Source of the DNA: Asparagopsis taxiformis
Lineage: Eukaryota; Rhodophyta; Florideophyceae; Bonnemaisoniales; Bonnemaisoniaceae
Assembly: GCA_030407315.1 (NCBI GenBank)
Contig: JALQPE010002822.1
Span: 1 to 64,000 of the forward strand
Length of the DNA: 64,000 nt
Direction: 5' to 3'
In this document: one piece after another, positions 21,237 to 31,441 of the stretch
How the letters are laid out: each line of letters opens with the position of its first letter
Position numbering within the stretch: the stretch's first letter is position 1
The notes under the pieces: generated by a model
Seen by the model: only the letters and a program-made list of their open reading frames with translations
Told to the model about the DNA's origin: nothing
Databases searched by the model: none
Translations under genes and position numbers: made by a program

Positions 21237-23435
21237 TCACTGATTGTGATTGATGGTCTTTGTCCTCTCCAGTGATGCTAGCTCTGAAACAGTTCTCAAG
21301 TCTTCGAATGGCAAGGAACGGGGGGATCTACTCCGCAGAACATCACGATACTGCGGGCATGATAATCCAAATGTCAGATGTTTGCAAAGCAAAAATGGGC
21401 TCATTAGGAAAACTCTCGCATGTGCAAGTCCACTATAGTCGGTGGTAGAGTATGAATGAGACGGTAGCAGTACTGAAGATCGATTCCATTCTGCCACAAA
21501 GTTTGTCCACCAGGCCGGTTTCTTTTTTCCAGAGCAAAGCAGCTCAAAATCGGCAGACAAACGTGGTAAAACCTTCGCACATAGTACATAGACTAAAAAG
21601 TCACATCTTGGACGATTATACGGCAGTAAGTAAATACGTTTCAATCTAGACCAATGTGCCTCGACCATCATTGTCGTCTTCGCAATAGAAATTTCTCCCA
21701 TATTCCGTCTCCCCCACATCAAGAATCCTTCGTCGGAATACCAATTTTCTAGTAGATAAGACTTCATTTGGGACTCCTCCATTCCTTCCCAAAATGAATC
21801 CAAGTCATTTCTTGCAGATTGAAGAGCGTTCTCCAAATTGTAATTAGGCGTAATGAAAGGATGATAATTGTAGTGTTTAGAAACTAGTCGGAGCAATTCA
21901 TCTTCCTTCCTTGTAGTAATCTCTCTCCACTTCTGCACAGGGTGTTCAGCTTGCGCTTAATCGCGCGCTTCATATGCCACAAACAAATACATGGCCGCAT
22001 ATTAAAGACGTTTCTAATCGCGTTAATTTGTCCCCAGTCTTTATCCGTGAAGAAAAATGTTGGACAAAGGTCAGGGAGCTCTGATATAACGGCTTGGAGA
22101 AAATGCCGAAATAGACTGCTGTCTGGAGCGGAGTGTACTTCCACTCCCTCCTTCTAAAAGTAGATAGGCAATAGGAAAGCCGGAACCAAACACAGACCCA
22201 ATGATCGCGAACAATTCAAGCCTCATAGAGTTCGTCTTATAAGTGGAATCAATGAACACTTCAGCAATGTTCATTTCGGTACAAATTGGTGCCTATTGAA
22301 GTAACTACTCCAAGTGCAAAAGGGTTCGAAAGGTGCAGTACGAGCTTGACATTACAGCATTATTGACAAACGATAATGCTGATTCCATTGGATCTCTGCT
22401 GGTTCGAAATTTAGATCCAATGTGTTCACTCCACATATTGTAAATGGTCATGTACTTGAATGGATCATTAAACTCTGATCGCAGTTGCATTGCAATTTGA
22501 AAAGGTGAAAGTCCAGTATCCGCCATCTTTAAAATTGCCTTCTGCACATCATCTGTCATCAAAAGTGATGACTGTGGCTTTTCATGACATAGTACATGGG
22601 AAATACTCACTTTAAGCTTCCTCTGCCTTCCATAGCAATTATTATCAGATCCTCCACAGCTGTACTCCTTCTTAGAAGTTCTCAACCTCTTCTCACCACC
22701 ATCCTGCTTTGCAAATTCATTGCCTACTCCCTTTCTTAATTGACTGCATTTCCACCTGGACGAAGTCATTTTCACTTCGTCTATCACATTTTCATAGCTT
22801 TCTATGGACTTTATCAATGATAAAAGGCTTCTTTCTGTACCATTTCTTTCATTAGCGGACCGAAACTCAGTAGATAAGTGGAATAATGAGCATGAAATCC
22901 AACTCGAGTATACGCATTCAACTGGAAACTGCAAATGAACAGCTTCAATATGATTGGCAGAGTGCCATTCATGTACTGATCTCTCAGGACTCTTCACGCC
23001 ATCCAAGTCAATACAAGAGTATATTTTCTTGGGAATTTCACTCACTATTGAAGTTCCTGTGCATTGATTGCAGTGTGCGCTGATGGAAAGTTCTATTGTG
23101 AGGAAGCTTATGCTCTGTTTTTGTTTCAAACACTTAGTACATTTTGCAGAGAACAGCCGTTTGGCGTCGATGACTGACATTGTGCCTTTAATTCCATATT
23201 TGTAGATTCCCCAGAACAAGTTTTCATCCACAACGTAGTGTGCTCCATTGCACATTTCGTGAACTTTCACTTCTAGATCAGATATTGATACTCCATAGAA
23301 CTCCACTAAATAGAAGATGACATCTTCAACTGGTGGAAACTCTCCCGTAAACATATCATGGTATGCGACTTTTGCATTTTCAAGCACCTCCGATCCACTG
23401 CTCGCTGTAGACTTAGAGTTGATACATCCGCTCAT
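21237..23435 (-). pseudogene. MULE transposase (frameshifted)
   Basis: The transposase cuts at the TIRs. ATG at 23435 (MSGCINSKS) opens a 376-residue N-terminal part with Cys pairs (CTKCLKQ, then HCNQC) that may bind DNA. After frame changes near 22310-22280 the MULE catalytic domain follows: VFIDSTYKTN (first Asp), a hydrophobic core FAIIGSVFGSGFPIAYLLLE, FFFTDKDWGQINAI (second Asp), the C-x2-H block CLWHMKRAIKRKL and VEAHWSRLKR (Glu). The C-terminal part has a partial SWIM-like CKHL motif near 21380. Segments 22274-22071, 22144-21884 and 21938-21237 are successive frames. All catalytic residues are present, so the breaks may be missing bases. Confidence 0.8.
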
Positions 23436-23614
23436 CTTCCAGAAAAGAGAGCCTCTACACTAATCGGAACAGTTTAGATATCTACTGATATCTTCCAGAG
23501 GGCCATGTACGGAAACTCCGTTTAAAACAGTCGAATAACGCAGCAAGAAAAGCAATTAATATCACAGTAACGTTGCGTTTGGATAGAGCGGTTGGGCAGA
23601 GGTGAATTAAGTTG

Positions 23615-24204
23615 CGTGAGGAGAGAGAGTTGATCGGAACAAATATAGAAACTGCAGTAGCGAGTTGTTGGTAGCCGTATCAATTGAAAAAAACCAACGA
23701 GTCGGAGCATCTATATTAAGCGAAGAATACAATAGCAGCGTGTTGAGGCAGTCGCAAGAGCAATGCAATACAACAACAGTAACGTGTAGCAGCCGTAAAA
23801 ACAATGCAGGAAAACAGGATCAAGTCGTATTCTCCGTAAAAAGCGACGGCCCACAGCAGCGTATCGTAGCATACGTAACAACAAGTGATGACGACAGAGG
23901 TTTCTTGTGGCAGCCGTAACAGCAGAGCTCAACACAGACACCCGATCGTACTCTGGGAGCGGATGGGCGTAAGGTTACCAGAAACAATGGGAACAGAAGA
24001 CCATAGCAGCGGCGGCGCGCTTGATCAAGGCTGCGGAATGCACAGGTGCACAGTGGGCTCACTAAACTGTTTAATTACAGTGTTCAAATCCCGATTGTAC
24101 TTACCGTCACTGCCCCACCCGGTGACTGTGTCACGCACCCCAGAGGAACCGTATGACAAATACTCAATCATTCAACTCTCTCAGCCGGTTGTTTAAGTTC
24201 TAGT
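23615..24204 (-). repeat. MULE right TIR
   Basis: Inverse copy of 19921-20511. The transposase ATG at 23435 lies about 180 bases inside, so this TIR probably holds its promoter (inference). Confidence 0.88.
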
Positions 24205-24223
24205 ATAAAGAATGTTTACTCAA

Positions 24224-24240
24224 CTAGTGTCTATCGGACA
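24224..24240 (+). repeat. piggyBac-type left TIR
   Basis: CTAGTGTCTATCGGACA, an exact inverse match to 27047-27063. Confidence 0.9.
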
Positions 24241-24282
24241 AGTGGCCTCATATGAGGTCAAATGACCTCATATGAGGCCACT
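24241..24282. repeat. left subterminal hairpin, two CCTCATATGAGG palindromes
   Basis: A perfect inverted repeat of 20 bp with a 2-base loop. Each arm contains the 12-bp palindrome CCTCATATGAGG (24246-24257, 24266-24277). The right end has the same motif twice. Probable transposase-binding sites (inference). Confidence 0.8.
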
Positions 24283-24360
24283 TTTTACCACTGTAGTTTA
24301 AATTGAAAAAATAAACGAATAGCTCCAATTTTACCACTAGAAGACTCGCCGGCGAGATTA

Positions 24361-26548
24361 ATGATATGGCAGGGCAGAGTGAATGCTGAAATTTTAATCC
24401 TTCCATCAGCAAACTACGTCAACTCAATCTCGATCCTGAAATCACAAAAAATGGTGAAACCAGTTGATTGTCGCCAAGTTGTCGGAAACAGGGTTCTCGC
24501 CCCTGCCAGACAACTGACATCTATCTCCAAATGTCGCAGGATGTATGGCGCCGGATGGAAGACAAAGATGATATCCGGAACTGTCATTCGAGTCATTAAG
24601 GAGAGAGGCAACAAGCGAATGATGACATCTATCGAGGCTGAGTGGGAGCTGGCCGATGGTAACAAGGTGACATCCCTGCGTCTCTGCAGTGTGAAGGCAC
24701 CTGCAGGTGATGAAGAAGACCATGTGACCGAAGGAGGAGATCAAGCTCAAGACACCGGGAGTGACGGGAATGAGGCCGAAAAATCAGATGCAGTCACGCC
24801 GCAAGAGCGTGACTTGAGTACGAGTGTTAATACTCAGCCATGTGACACTGGGTCAACCGATGAGCCGGTTGTCATATGCAATGACGTGGAATGGATTGTA
24901 TCTGATGTATCTATGCAAATGAATGGTTGGCGCCCCAATCGGTCGTGGAGGGTGATTGGGCCATTGGATGAGATAATATCTGAGGGGCACGGTCCATCAG
25001 ATATGACACCATATGACTATTTCCAGTGGATGTTTCCGATGGGATTTTTAAGTACTGTCGTGTCATACTCCAATTACGAACTGGAAAAGCGGAATCTCAA
25101 ATCGACCTCGCTGGAGAGATTTTGAAGTATTTTGGAGTCATTGTACTCATGTCACGATTTGAGTTCAGTGGTAGGCGCTCTCTCTGGAGTAGTCAATCCG
25201 GGACTAAATACATCCCCACACCAATGCTCGGGCACATCATGTCACGCAAACGGTTTGAAGAGCTGAGGCAATACGTGACATACTCCAAGGTTCGTGACGA
25301 AACTGACAGGTGGGTGTCATATCTGAGTTTATCACCGCCATCAATGACCACAGAAGCTCTCAGGTATTCCCTTCAGATTCTATATGTGTGGATGAGAGTA
25401 TGTCAAGGTGGTATGGTCTGGGAGGTGACTGGATCGACATCGGACTCCCACATTACGTCGCGATGGACCGTAAGCCTGAGAATGGATGTGAGCTGAAAAC
25501 TGCATCATGTGGCAATAGTGGCATCATTCTCAGGATGGATGTTGTGATGTCAGCTGAGGAGACACGTGGAAAAGCATTCGAGTCCGAAACGACGCATGGT
25601 GCTGCCGTCACATTAAGGCTCGTCGAACCATGGTTTTATACTCATCGCCTCGTGTGTGCCGATTCATACTTTTCCTCTGTTGAAACGGCAGAAATACTCT
25701 TCAAGCATGGGCTACGTTTCACTGGTGTCGTCAAGAATGCTACAAAGGGATACCCGCTCCAGCATTTGTCCCACTTGGAAGTCACTGGAAAGGGTGAACA
25801 CGTGTCTATGGTTGCTAAAGATAGAGATGGTCCGGATCTGATGGCAGTGATGTGGATCGACCGTGACAGAAGGTACTTTATTAGTACAGCCGGTACTACT
25901 CAGCCTGGGACGCCAATATTCCGAGAGCGTTATCGAAGCAGGAATGGAAGGACATGGAAGGAGGAAATTGACATTCAGATCCCGCAAGTATGTGAAACAT
26001 ATTATGCGACGTGTTCGCAGGTTGACCGTCACAACCGATGTCGCCAAGATGACCTTATGCTGGAGAAGAAATTTGAGGTCAAAGAATGGTCGGCACGTGT
26101 CAACACGTCACTTTTGGCCATATGCGTCGTGGATGCCTGGAAGCTGTACTGTGGAGCCATGCACAACAGGGGCAGGATGACACCTCATCAGTTCTATACC
26201 CAATTGGCTGAAGGACTGATTGACAACTCCATGGATGCAATTGGATTACGTCAGCGACAATCAGATGCACCTGATGTAGAAGAGATGGAGAGCGGTAGTG
26301 GCATTGGAACTCATTTGACGCCGACTACTCGCACTCGCAGGACTTCCAATGGTAGGGATAGCAATGCTATCTATCAAGGTCGTTGCGATATTTGCAAGGG
26401 AACGAAGAAGTCGAAGTTCGTATGCTCCACTTGCAAACGACTATACCGAAAGGACGTCTTTATCTGTCACCATCAGACAGGTCGTGATTGCTTTAAAAAG
26501 CATGTCGAGATGTGTCACGATCTTTCCTACGAAGGTCCTTTTTACTAA
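24361..26548 (+). pseudogene. piggyBac-type transposase (DDE_Tnp_1_7), two apparent frameshifts
   Basis: The transposase excises and integrates the element. ATG at 24361 starts a 250-residue N-terminal region. The frame changes near 25090 and again near 25310; each break closes with one added base. The catalytic domain carries the three Asp residues expected for piggyBac: ICVDESMSRWYG (about 25382), VCADSYFSSVET (about 25654) and MWIDRDRRYFIST (about 25852). Between them are PHYVAMDRKPENGCELK and GVVKNATKGYP, both characteristic of the family. The C-terminus has a Cys/His-rich zinc finger, CDICKGTKKSKFVCSTC followed by C-H-x-C-x-H residues (26380-26520), which in piggyBac binds the TIRs. It stops at 26548, giving about 720 residues in total. 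Confidence 0.87.
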
Positions 26549-26806
26549 GTATGCTCTCTCTATGGGTGCTTTAAACGCCCTTTAGTCACGCATTGATATC
26601 CAAAATAGAAAAATGAGATACTCCTTTAGCCCCCTCCGATTCTGACTGGCGTTCTCGACTTGCTCAGTAAACTTCTGCTTATGGCGGAATTCCCCTTTAT
26701 GAAATGTCACCTTATACTGTCTCATGTTCAAGTGGGCGCGTAAGCATCCTAAAGCAGAAGTTGCAACTAAGAATCGGCGAGTTCTCCGAAGAGAATTTTC
26801 GAGCTG

Positions 26807-26884
26807 CCCAAGCAACTCAGCGAGGAGTCGAACCTCCGCCCTCTGGCTTTCCCGAGAGGTGCCAACCACTCAGCCATATGAGGA
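26807..26884 (-). pseudogene. tRNA-like sequence with A and B boxes (probably Ser/Leu-derived)
   Basis: On the minus strand TGGCTGAGTGG (26876-26866) matches the Pol III A box, and GGTTCGACTCC (26834-26824) matches the B box exactly, at tRNA spacing. A CCTCT/AGAGG stem sits where the anticodon stem should be, but its loop has 10 bases instead of 7. Only about four acceptor pairs form. I read it as a tRNA-derived pseudogene or a Pol III promoter carried in the 3' part of the transposon. Its 5' end shares CCTCATATG with the terminal palindromes. Confidence 0.5.
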
Positions 26885-27003
26885 CATGTGTCCGAAAGGC
26901 AAGCAATGCTTTATACAATGCAATGCTTGCGTTAGAAGTTTTATAAAAGCGATATAAAGAGGGAATGCTAAATTCTAATAATTTCTAGTAGATTTTTTTT
27001 CTG

Positions 27004-27037
27004 CCTCATATGAGGCCAGGGTTGACCTCATATGAGG
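27004..27037. repeat. right subterminal pair of CCTCATATGAGG palindromes
   Basis: Copies at 27004-27015 and 27026-27037, mirroring the left end in number and spacing to the TIR. Confidence 0.8.
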
Positions 27038-27046
27038 AAATTTTAA

Positions 27047-27063
27047 TGTCCGATAGACACTAG
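27047..27063 (-). repeat. piggyBac-type right TIR
   Basis: TGTCCGATAGACACTAG, the complement of the left TIR. Confidence 0.9.
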
Positions 27064-28243
27064 AAGTACTATTATTTCTAATTCTCCAATACCGTACTGA
27101 CCGGCGGTAGATTGTTCACTCCCCGTCGTTAGCAGAGTTGGCGGATTAGGCAGGGTAGAATGTGCAGAAAGGCCATTTCTGAAGCGACAAGTGTCGCACC
27201 CACGACCGCATTACGCTCGTACCACTCCGTTCAGCACGCGAGAGGCGTCCGTTTGCGAGGCCACGTGCGCGAACGACCTGACAGCTTGCGTGCAGACCCG
27301 CTTTTGGATCCAGCGGCAGATTGTCGACGACATCATGTCTGGGGAAATGGAGCGATGGCGGATAATACAACTGGCCGTGACTTGTTGAGAAGACGGCGTG
27401 TGTGATGTGATGTGATGTGATGTGACAGTTTCAAATCAGTTGCACTATTCCATACTCCGCAGCTGAGCGTGGTATTCATTGTTTTATTAGCATACATGCT
27501 AGGGGAAACGCGCCCCCTGTCAGGGTTATATCGACACGGCTGCTGCCAAGCGCGGCGTCCTCACGCGACAGACACGATAACCGCAGCTGGAAACGCCATT
27601 GTGTCCGATACGGCTGACTGCAAGCAAGATATGCGTGAATCGGCGACATTGAAGGGCGCATATTCGCAAATCATAAGGCGATGAGATGAGCATTGCGTAC
27701 GGATCGACACGTGAGCGCGTGGAAGATTGTTTCAACGACGGGCGACGAAACATTTTGCATGTATGACGTGCGGTGCATGTGCGTTCGGCGACATTGCGAT
27801 GTGAAGAGCAATCAGGCGCACGATACGTCCGGTCACCAACGATGGGTCGCGTGATTGTATCCAGAAATAACGTGCGATAGTAATTGGAGACTTTTAATTG
27901 GACACAGTTGGAGATGGATGCGCGATCCTCATACTCGACCTTGTCATTGATGGCTTATAGTCGACGCTCTGCAAGTTGGCGTCGACCAATTTCGCCATCA
28001 ATTGCGTCCCGTTTCCACTACGTCGTTACATTCCACTCGCCGTCATCGGCGCACGTGTCGCAGCTCACCAATCGGGACGCGACATCATGCGCACGTAACA
28101 GCCGCGTTATTTCCATTTCAATTCCGTGATGTCCATGATCAACCCGGACCAAACGACGCACCGACCACATACCAAAACCGCCAGCACATCTGCGAGCAAA
28201 ACCTTGCAGCCAATCCGCGTCCGTTCCAATGGCCATGCACTGG
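27064..28243. other. intergenic, no firm gene
   Basis: Contains a (TGTGA)5 microsatellite at 27401-27425. A plus-strand frame ending at 27388 reads plausibly (TCANDLTACVQTRFWIQRQI) and could be a gene remnant, but it has no recognisable domain or start. Confidence 0.45.
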
Positions 28244-28250
28244 TATAAAC
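28244..28250 (+). promoter_or_regulatory. probable TATA box of the haloperoxidase-family gene
   Basis: TATAAAC, 65 bases before the ATG at 28309. The distance resembles that of other TATA boxes in this window. Confidence 0.45.
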
Positions 28251-28308
28251 ACGGTTGTCTCCATGCATCGTCCATGGCTACAGGTCGTACCCATCAACCC
28301 TCCGTCAA

Positions 28309-29817
28309 ATGACTTCTCTACGCCGATTATTCGCGCCATTGATTGCGCTTCTCCTACTCGCATCGCTCGCCAATTCGCAGGAGACGCTCGGTCGGCCCAT
28401 TGTGCCCTTCGATTTTGCGCCCATTATCTCCGTCTTCTTCCGCCGTCTCGAACAGCCCATCCAGACGCGCACCATCTTCCTCTACGTCGCCGCATGGTAC
28501 AATGCTCTCGTCGTCCATTCAGAAGACGGCCGTTTCCTCAACGGTTCTGAACCGCTCTTCCGTCGTCCCGACCTACCGGATACTTCCCAGGGCAATGCTG
28601 CCGCCGCCATCACTGCGTCCATGTCATTGCACATCTTTGGAGAAGCCGAAGGACGGCTGATCACCGAGCGAGCGGCAGAGCTCTTCCTCGATTTGCCGCT
28701 TCGCGCCGAAGATGTGGCGGACGACAATCCCGCACGCGATGATCTTCTGCTCGGCTTCCAGATTGCCGCCGAAATTCAGGAGTCTGTCGATGACGACGGC
28801 TTCAACGAGAACGGCACCGACGACGGCTCCACGTTCAATCTACTGCCGTACGAGGACATCACATCGTACGCGCCGATCAACACTCCGGACGAGATTCGCG
28901 ATCTGAGGAGATGGACACCGCTGGTGCAAGATATTACACCACTGTCGATTGGAAGATACGACGTGCAGCGTGTCGTGGCACCGCAGGCGGCGTTTACGGA
29001 AACGCCGCTTCTGACGTCCAGTTTCGCCAATCGACAACGCGTTCGTCCGCCGTATACATTCCCGATTCGCGCGGATGCCACGTGCGCCGCTGAGATGCGC
29101 GACGAACAAACGAGACAAACGCGCAGAATCTGCGAGGAAACGGACGAGGTTTTAGAAGGCATGGCTTCGTTGACCGCCGAGGACAAGGCTGTCGCCGAGT
29201 ATTTCGACGACACAGTGCTCAGTCTTACGCTCAATGTGATTCCACTCGCGCAGCAATTCAACGTGTCGTTCCGCGATGCGTTCCTGTTCGTGCTGCTGGT
29301 CAACGGTGGGATGTACGAGACCACGCTGCTCACCTGGCGCGAGAAGCGACGTCACGACGCGGTGCGGCCCACGACGCTCATTCAGCAGCTGTACAAGGAC
29401 GTGCCCATCGCGAGCGACTGCGATTCGCATGAGGTGCTCGGACAAGATTTCGCGTCGTTCATCCCCGTGCGTCCGCGACAGGAATACCCCAGTTTGCATG
29501 CGTCACAGTGTCAGTACTACGCGTCGCTCAACGAGCTCCTGTTTGGCAATGAGGTCACGATCGATGTGGACATCGAACAGGGCAGCTCCATGGTGCAGCC
29601 CAACGTGCTGCCGGCAGAGGATATGACGATTCGGATTCGCAACCTTCAGACGGATATCGCCGAGGCGTGCGCGGAAAGTCGCATCATGACGGGCACCAAT
29701 TTACGTTTGGCGGTGACGGCGGGACGCGAGTTGGGACGTAACATCGCGCCCGAGTATCTCAATCGCTTGGCGTGTATTGCTCCGACCAACACGCTTCTGC
29801 CGCCGTGCCAGATGTAG
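28309..29817 (+). CDS. vanadium-haloperoxidase/PAP2-family secreted protein, vanadate-ligand His missing
   Basis: A 502-residue intronless gene. ATG at 28309 is chosen over the upstream in-frame 28255 because it begins a clear signal peptide (MTSLRRLFAPLIALLLLASL, then ANSQ), so the product is probably secreted. The C-terminal half has the haloperoxidase/acid-phosphatase motif set. Motif 1 K-x6-R-P is K346-R353-P354 (KRRHDAVRP). Motif 2 is PSLH at 394-397 in place of PSGH, keeping the acid-base His. Motif 3 is S457-R458-x3-G462-T-N464, where vanadium enzymes have S-R-x3-G-x-H. The His that coordinates vanadate is therefore Asn. Family members oxidise halides with H2O2 or hydrolyse phosphate esters; without this His either activity is doubtful. 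Two exposed Cys pairs fit an extracellular protein. The gene converges with the protease gene. Confidence 0.8.
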   Translation: MTSLRRLFAPLIALLLLASLANSQETLGRPIVPFDFAPIISVFFRRLEQPIQTRTIFLYVAAWYNALVVHSEDGRFLNGSEPLFRRPDLPDTSQGNAAAAITASMSLHIFGEAEGRLITERAAELFLDLPLRAEDVADDNPARDDLLLGFQIAAEIQESVDDDGFNENGTDDGSTFNLLPYEDITSYAPINTPDEIRDLRRWTPLVQDITPLSIGRYDVQRVVAPQAAFTETPLLTSSFANRQRVRPPYTFPIRADATCAAEMRDEQTRQTRRICEETDEVLEGMASLTAEDKAVAEYFDDTVLSLTLNVIPLAQQFNVSFRDAFLFVLLVNGGMYETTLLTWREKRRHDAVRPTTLIQQLYKDVPIASDCDSHEVLGQDFASFIPVRPRQEYPSLHASQCQYYASLNELLFGNEVTIDVDIEQGSSMVQPNVLPAEDMTIRIRNLQTDIAEACAESRIMTGTNLRLAVTAGRELGRNIAPEYLNRLACIAPTNTLLPPCQM

Positions 29818-30176
29818 TTCATTACAGTATTATGATTATTGTTTTGTGAGAGATCTGTAAAAGATGTCAATATTTTAAAAAGTTTCAAAAAGCTGTATCT
29901 CCTGGAATATTTCAGAAAAGTTGCATTTTTTCGATAAATTGGAAAATATAACTTCAATTCAGAAGAAAGACAAACTGTCCGTAAGACGATCTCAGCATCG
30001 AACAAACGGAGGAGATTGTGCACCGATAAAGGAGGACAACCACTCAGTCATCTATTGACGCCAACGAATCCTTCCTCCGTAGTATAAATACAATTTACAT
30101 ACGTCCTCTACACTTTGTCCACAAAAGTATCACACAAGCATTTCCCAATAGATTTCCCGCATAATGCGCTTCCTAT
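29818..30176. other. intergenic between convergent genes
   Basis: AT-rich 3' regions. TATAAATA near 30082 precedes a plus-strand ATG at 30164 that opens only about 50 codons antisense to the protease gene. No further feature is seen. Confidence 0.5.
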
Positions 30177-31441
30177 CTACTCCTTTGCGTCGCCTCCCCT
30201 CATCCCAATCGATGCAGGAAGTTGATATTCCTCGGGCGGATAGTGAACCACCTCAACATTTTCCGTTTGCGTCTTCGTCCTCTCCTGATTCGCATTCCCC
30301 CTTCTCCTCACAATCCACAAGGTAAAAATCGACAGCAAGATCACTCCAGATATCGCTCCTGCGATTGAACCGACAATCACACCCGTGTCGGAAGACGTTG
30401 TGAAAAATCCAGACCTTTCCTCTCCGTCAAAAACCGCTTCCGTTTCCGTTGCTTCCGAAAACTCCGCGCCTTGTTCAATCATCCATTCTCTGTGGAAAGA
30501 CGTTCTCACGTATACACCCGGCGTATTGGAAACGCGCATCCCCTGCCGAATGATACTGATGCCATCATAACAGGTTCACCATCTGAATTGTACTGAATCA
30601 ACGGCCCGCCACTATCCCCTTGACTATGAACACCAAAAGAATGTGTCAGTTTCTTCGCACATGTCACACGCTTCAAACGCGCTACAAAATACCCGAAAAA
30701 CTTACCATGAATCGCACCCTCCTTCCATATATCCAGCACAAACTTGCCCATCAAAGTTGATAATACCCCCATACGCTCGTTGACAAACTTGCTCTGTCGT
30801 CACAGGGACGTCCACCTGTCTCAGTCGAAATATGTCCTCGGCGTCCTCTGGGCCTGAGAACACTGTGACCCGTATCCGACTACACGCGAAAAACTGCCTG
30901 GAAAAGGTAACATTTCGTTGACGTTGATTAGAAAGGGCATTGCATCATCCGCCGATGCCGCCAGTAGCACAACACCTATATCAAATTCCATTTCTCTTTC
31001 GGAGAATCTTGGGTGATTCACAGCACGCTCAATTCGAGTTAAAGTTGCCTCCTGAAGGGCTTGTTGGGTCCCCACTGCGGCCACCCAGGTCGAATCTACA
31101 CCGCAATGCGCGGCGGTTATCATCCACCTCGCGGAGATCATCGCACCTGTGCACAGTGCATTGAACGTGGGTGGAGAGAGAGCTGCCATTCTATTCATGA
31201 GATTTGGAGATACAAACAGACCGCCAACGATTCTCGGGAAGCGATATGTCACATGAGTGGAATTCGAATCAAGTTGGAGAGGTTTTTCTTCACGAAGTGC
31301 TGTTGCAAATCTCTGCGCAGGAGGGTCGTTTTCTATCACAACGGGGCAGACTTGTCGGTTGCCGAATGGAAGCTTGATGCATAAAGATGCCCTTGCGAGG
31401 ATGAGCGTCACAGCAAGGAGCAGAAATCTGCTGGAAGTCAT
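30177..31441 (-). CDS. trypsin-like serine protease with C-terminal transmembrane anchor
   Basis: ATG at 31441 starts a signal peptide (MTSSRFLLLAVTLILARASL). A propeptide leads to the activation site R70-IVGG, so this is an S1A zymogen. The catalytic triad is H112 in TAAHC, D154 in FDIGVVLL and Ser in CQGDSGGPL. The last is created by splicing an 82-base intron (30624-30705, GT...AG): exon 1 ends in CDS plus TG, and exon 2 supplies the T of the second Cys. VCAGYMEGGCDS and NTPGVYVRT are also typical. After the protease domain come a Thr/Ser linker, a hydrophobic helix (VIVGSIAGAISGVILLSIFT), basic stop-transfer residues (VRRRGN) and a cytoplasmic tail with YPPEEYQLP. This gives a type I membrane protease. 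Two frame breaks, near 30850-30880 and 30540, each close with one added base, so this is either error or a recent pseudogene. Confidence 0.83.
30624..30705 (-). other. intron of the trypsin-like gene
   Basis: Starts GTAAGT on the minus strand at 30705 and ends TTCATAG at 30624. Removing it restores the CxGDSGGPL active-site block in frame. Confidence 0.85.

Larger units (their letters stand above)
19921..24204 (-). mobile_element. MULE (Mutator-like) DNA transposon with long terminal inverted repeats
   Basis: Inverted repeats of about 590 bp (ACTAGAACTTAAACAACC... ) bound a minus-strand transposase of the Mutator/MULE family. Long TIRs are typical of MULEs. The expected 8-11 bp target duplication is not apparent: the flanks are TGATTGGCTA on the left and ATAAAGAATG on the right. 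The right end lies only 19 bases from a piggyBac-type element. Confidence 0.85.
24224..27063 (+). mobile_element. piggyBac-type DNA transposon
   Basis: Perfect 17-bp terminal inverted repeats (CTAGTGTCTATCGGACA at 24224-24240, its complement at 27047-27063) enclose a piggyBac-like transposase. Each end carries two copies of the palindrome CCTCATATGAGG just inside the TIR. The canonical TTAA target duplication is not present at either edge, so this lineage may use a different target or the edges may have changed. Confidence 0.85.

Noticed and set aside
30082..30320. Antisense gene in the protease 3' end (TATAAATA, ATG at 30164)
   Set aside because: It opens only about 50 low-complexity codons, and the TATA-like string lies in AT-rich DNA where it is expected by chance.
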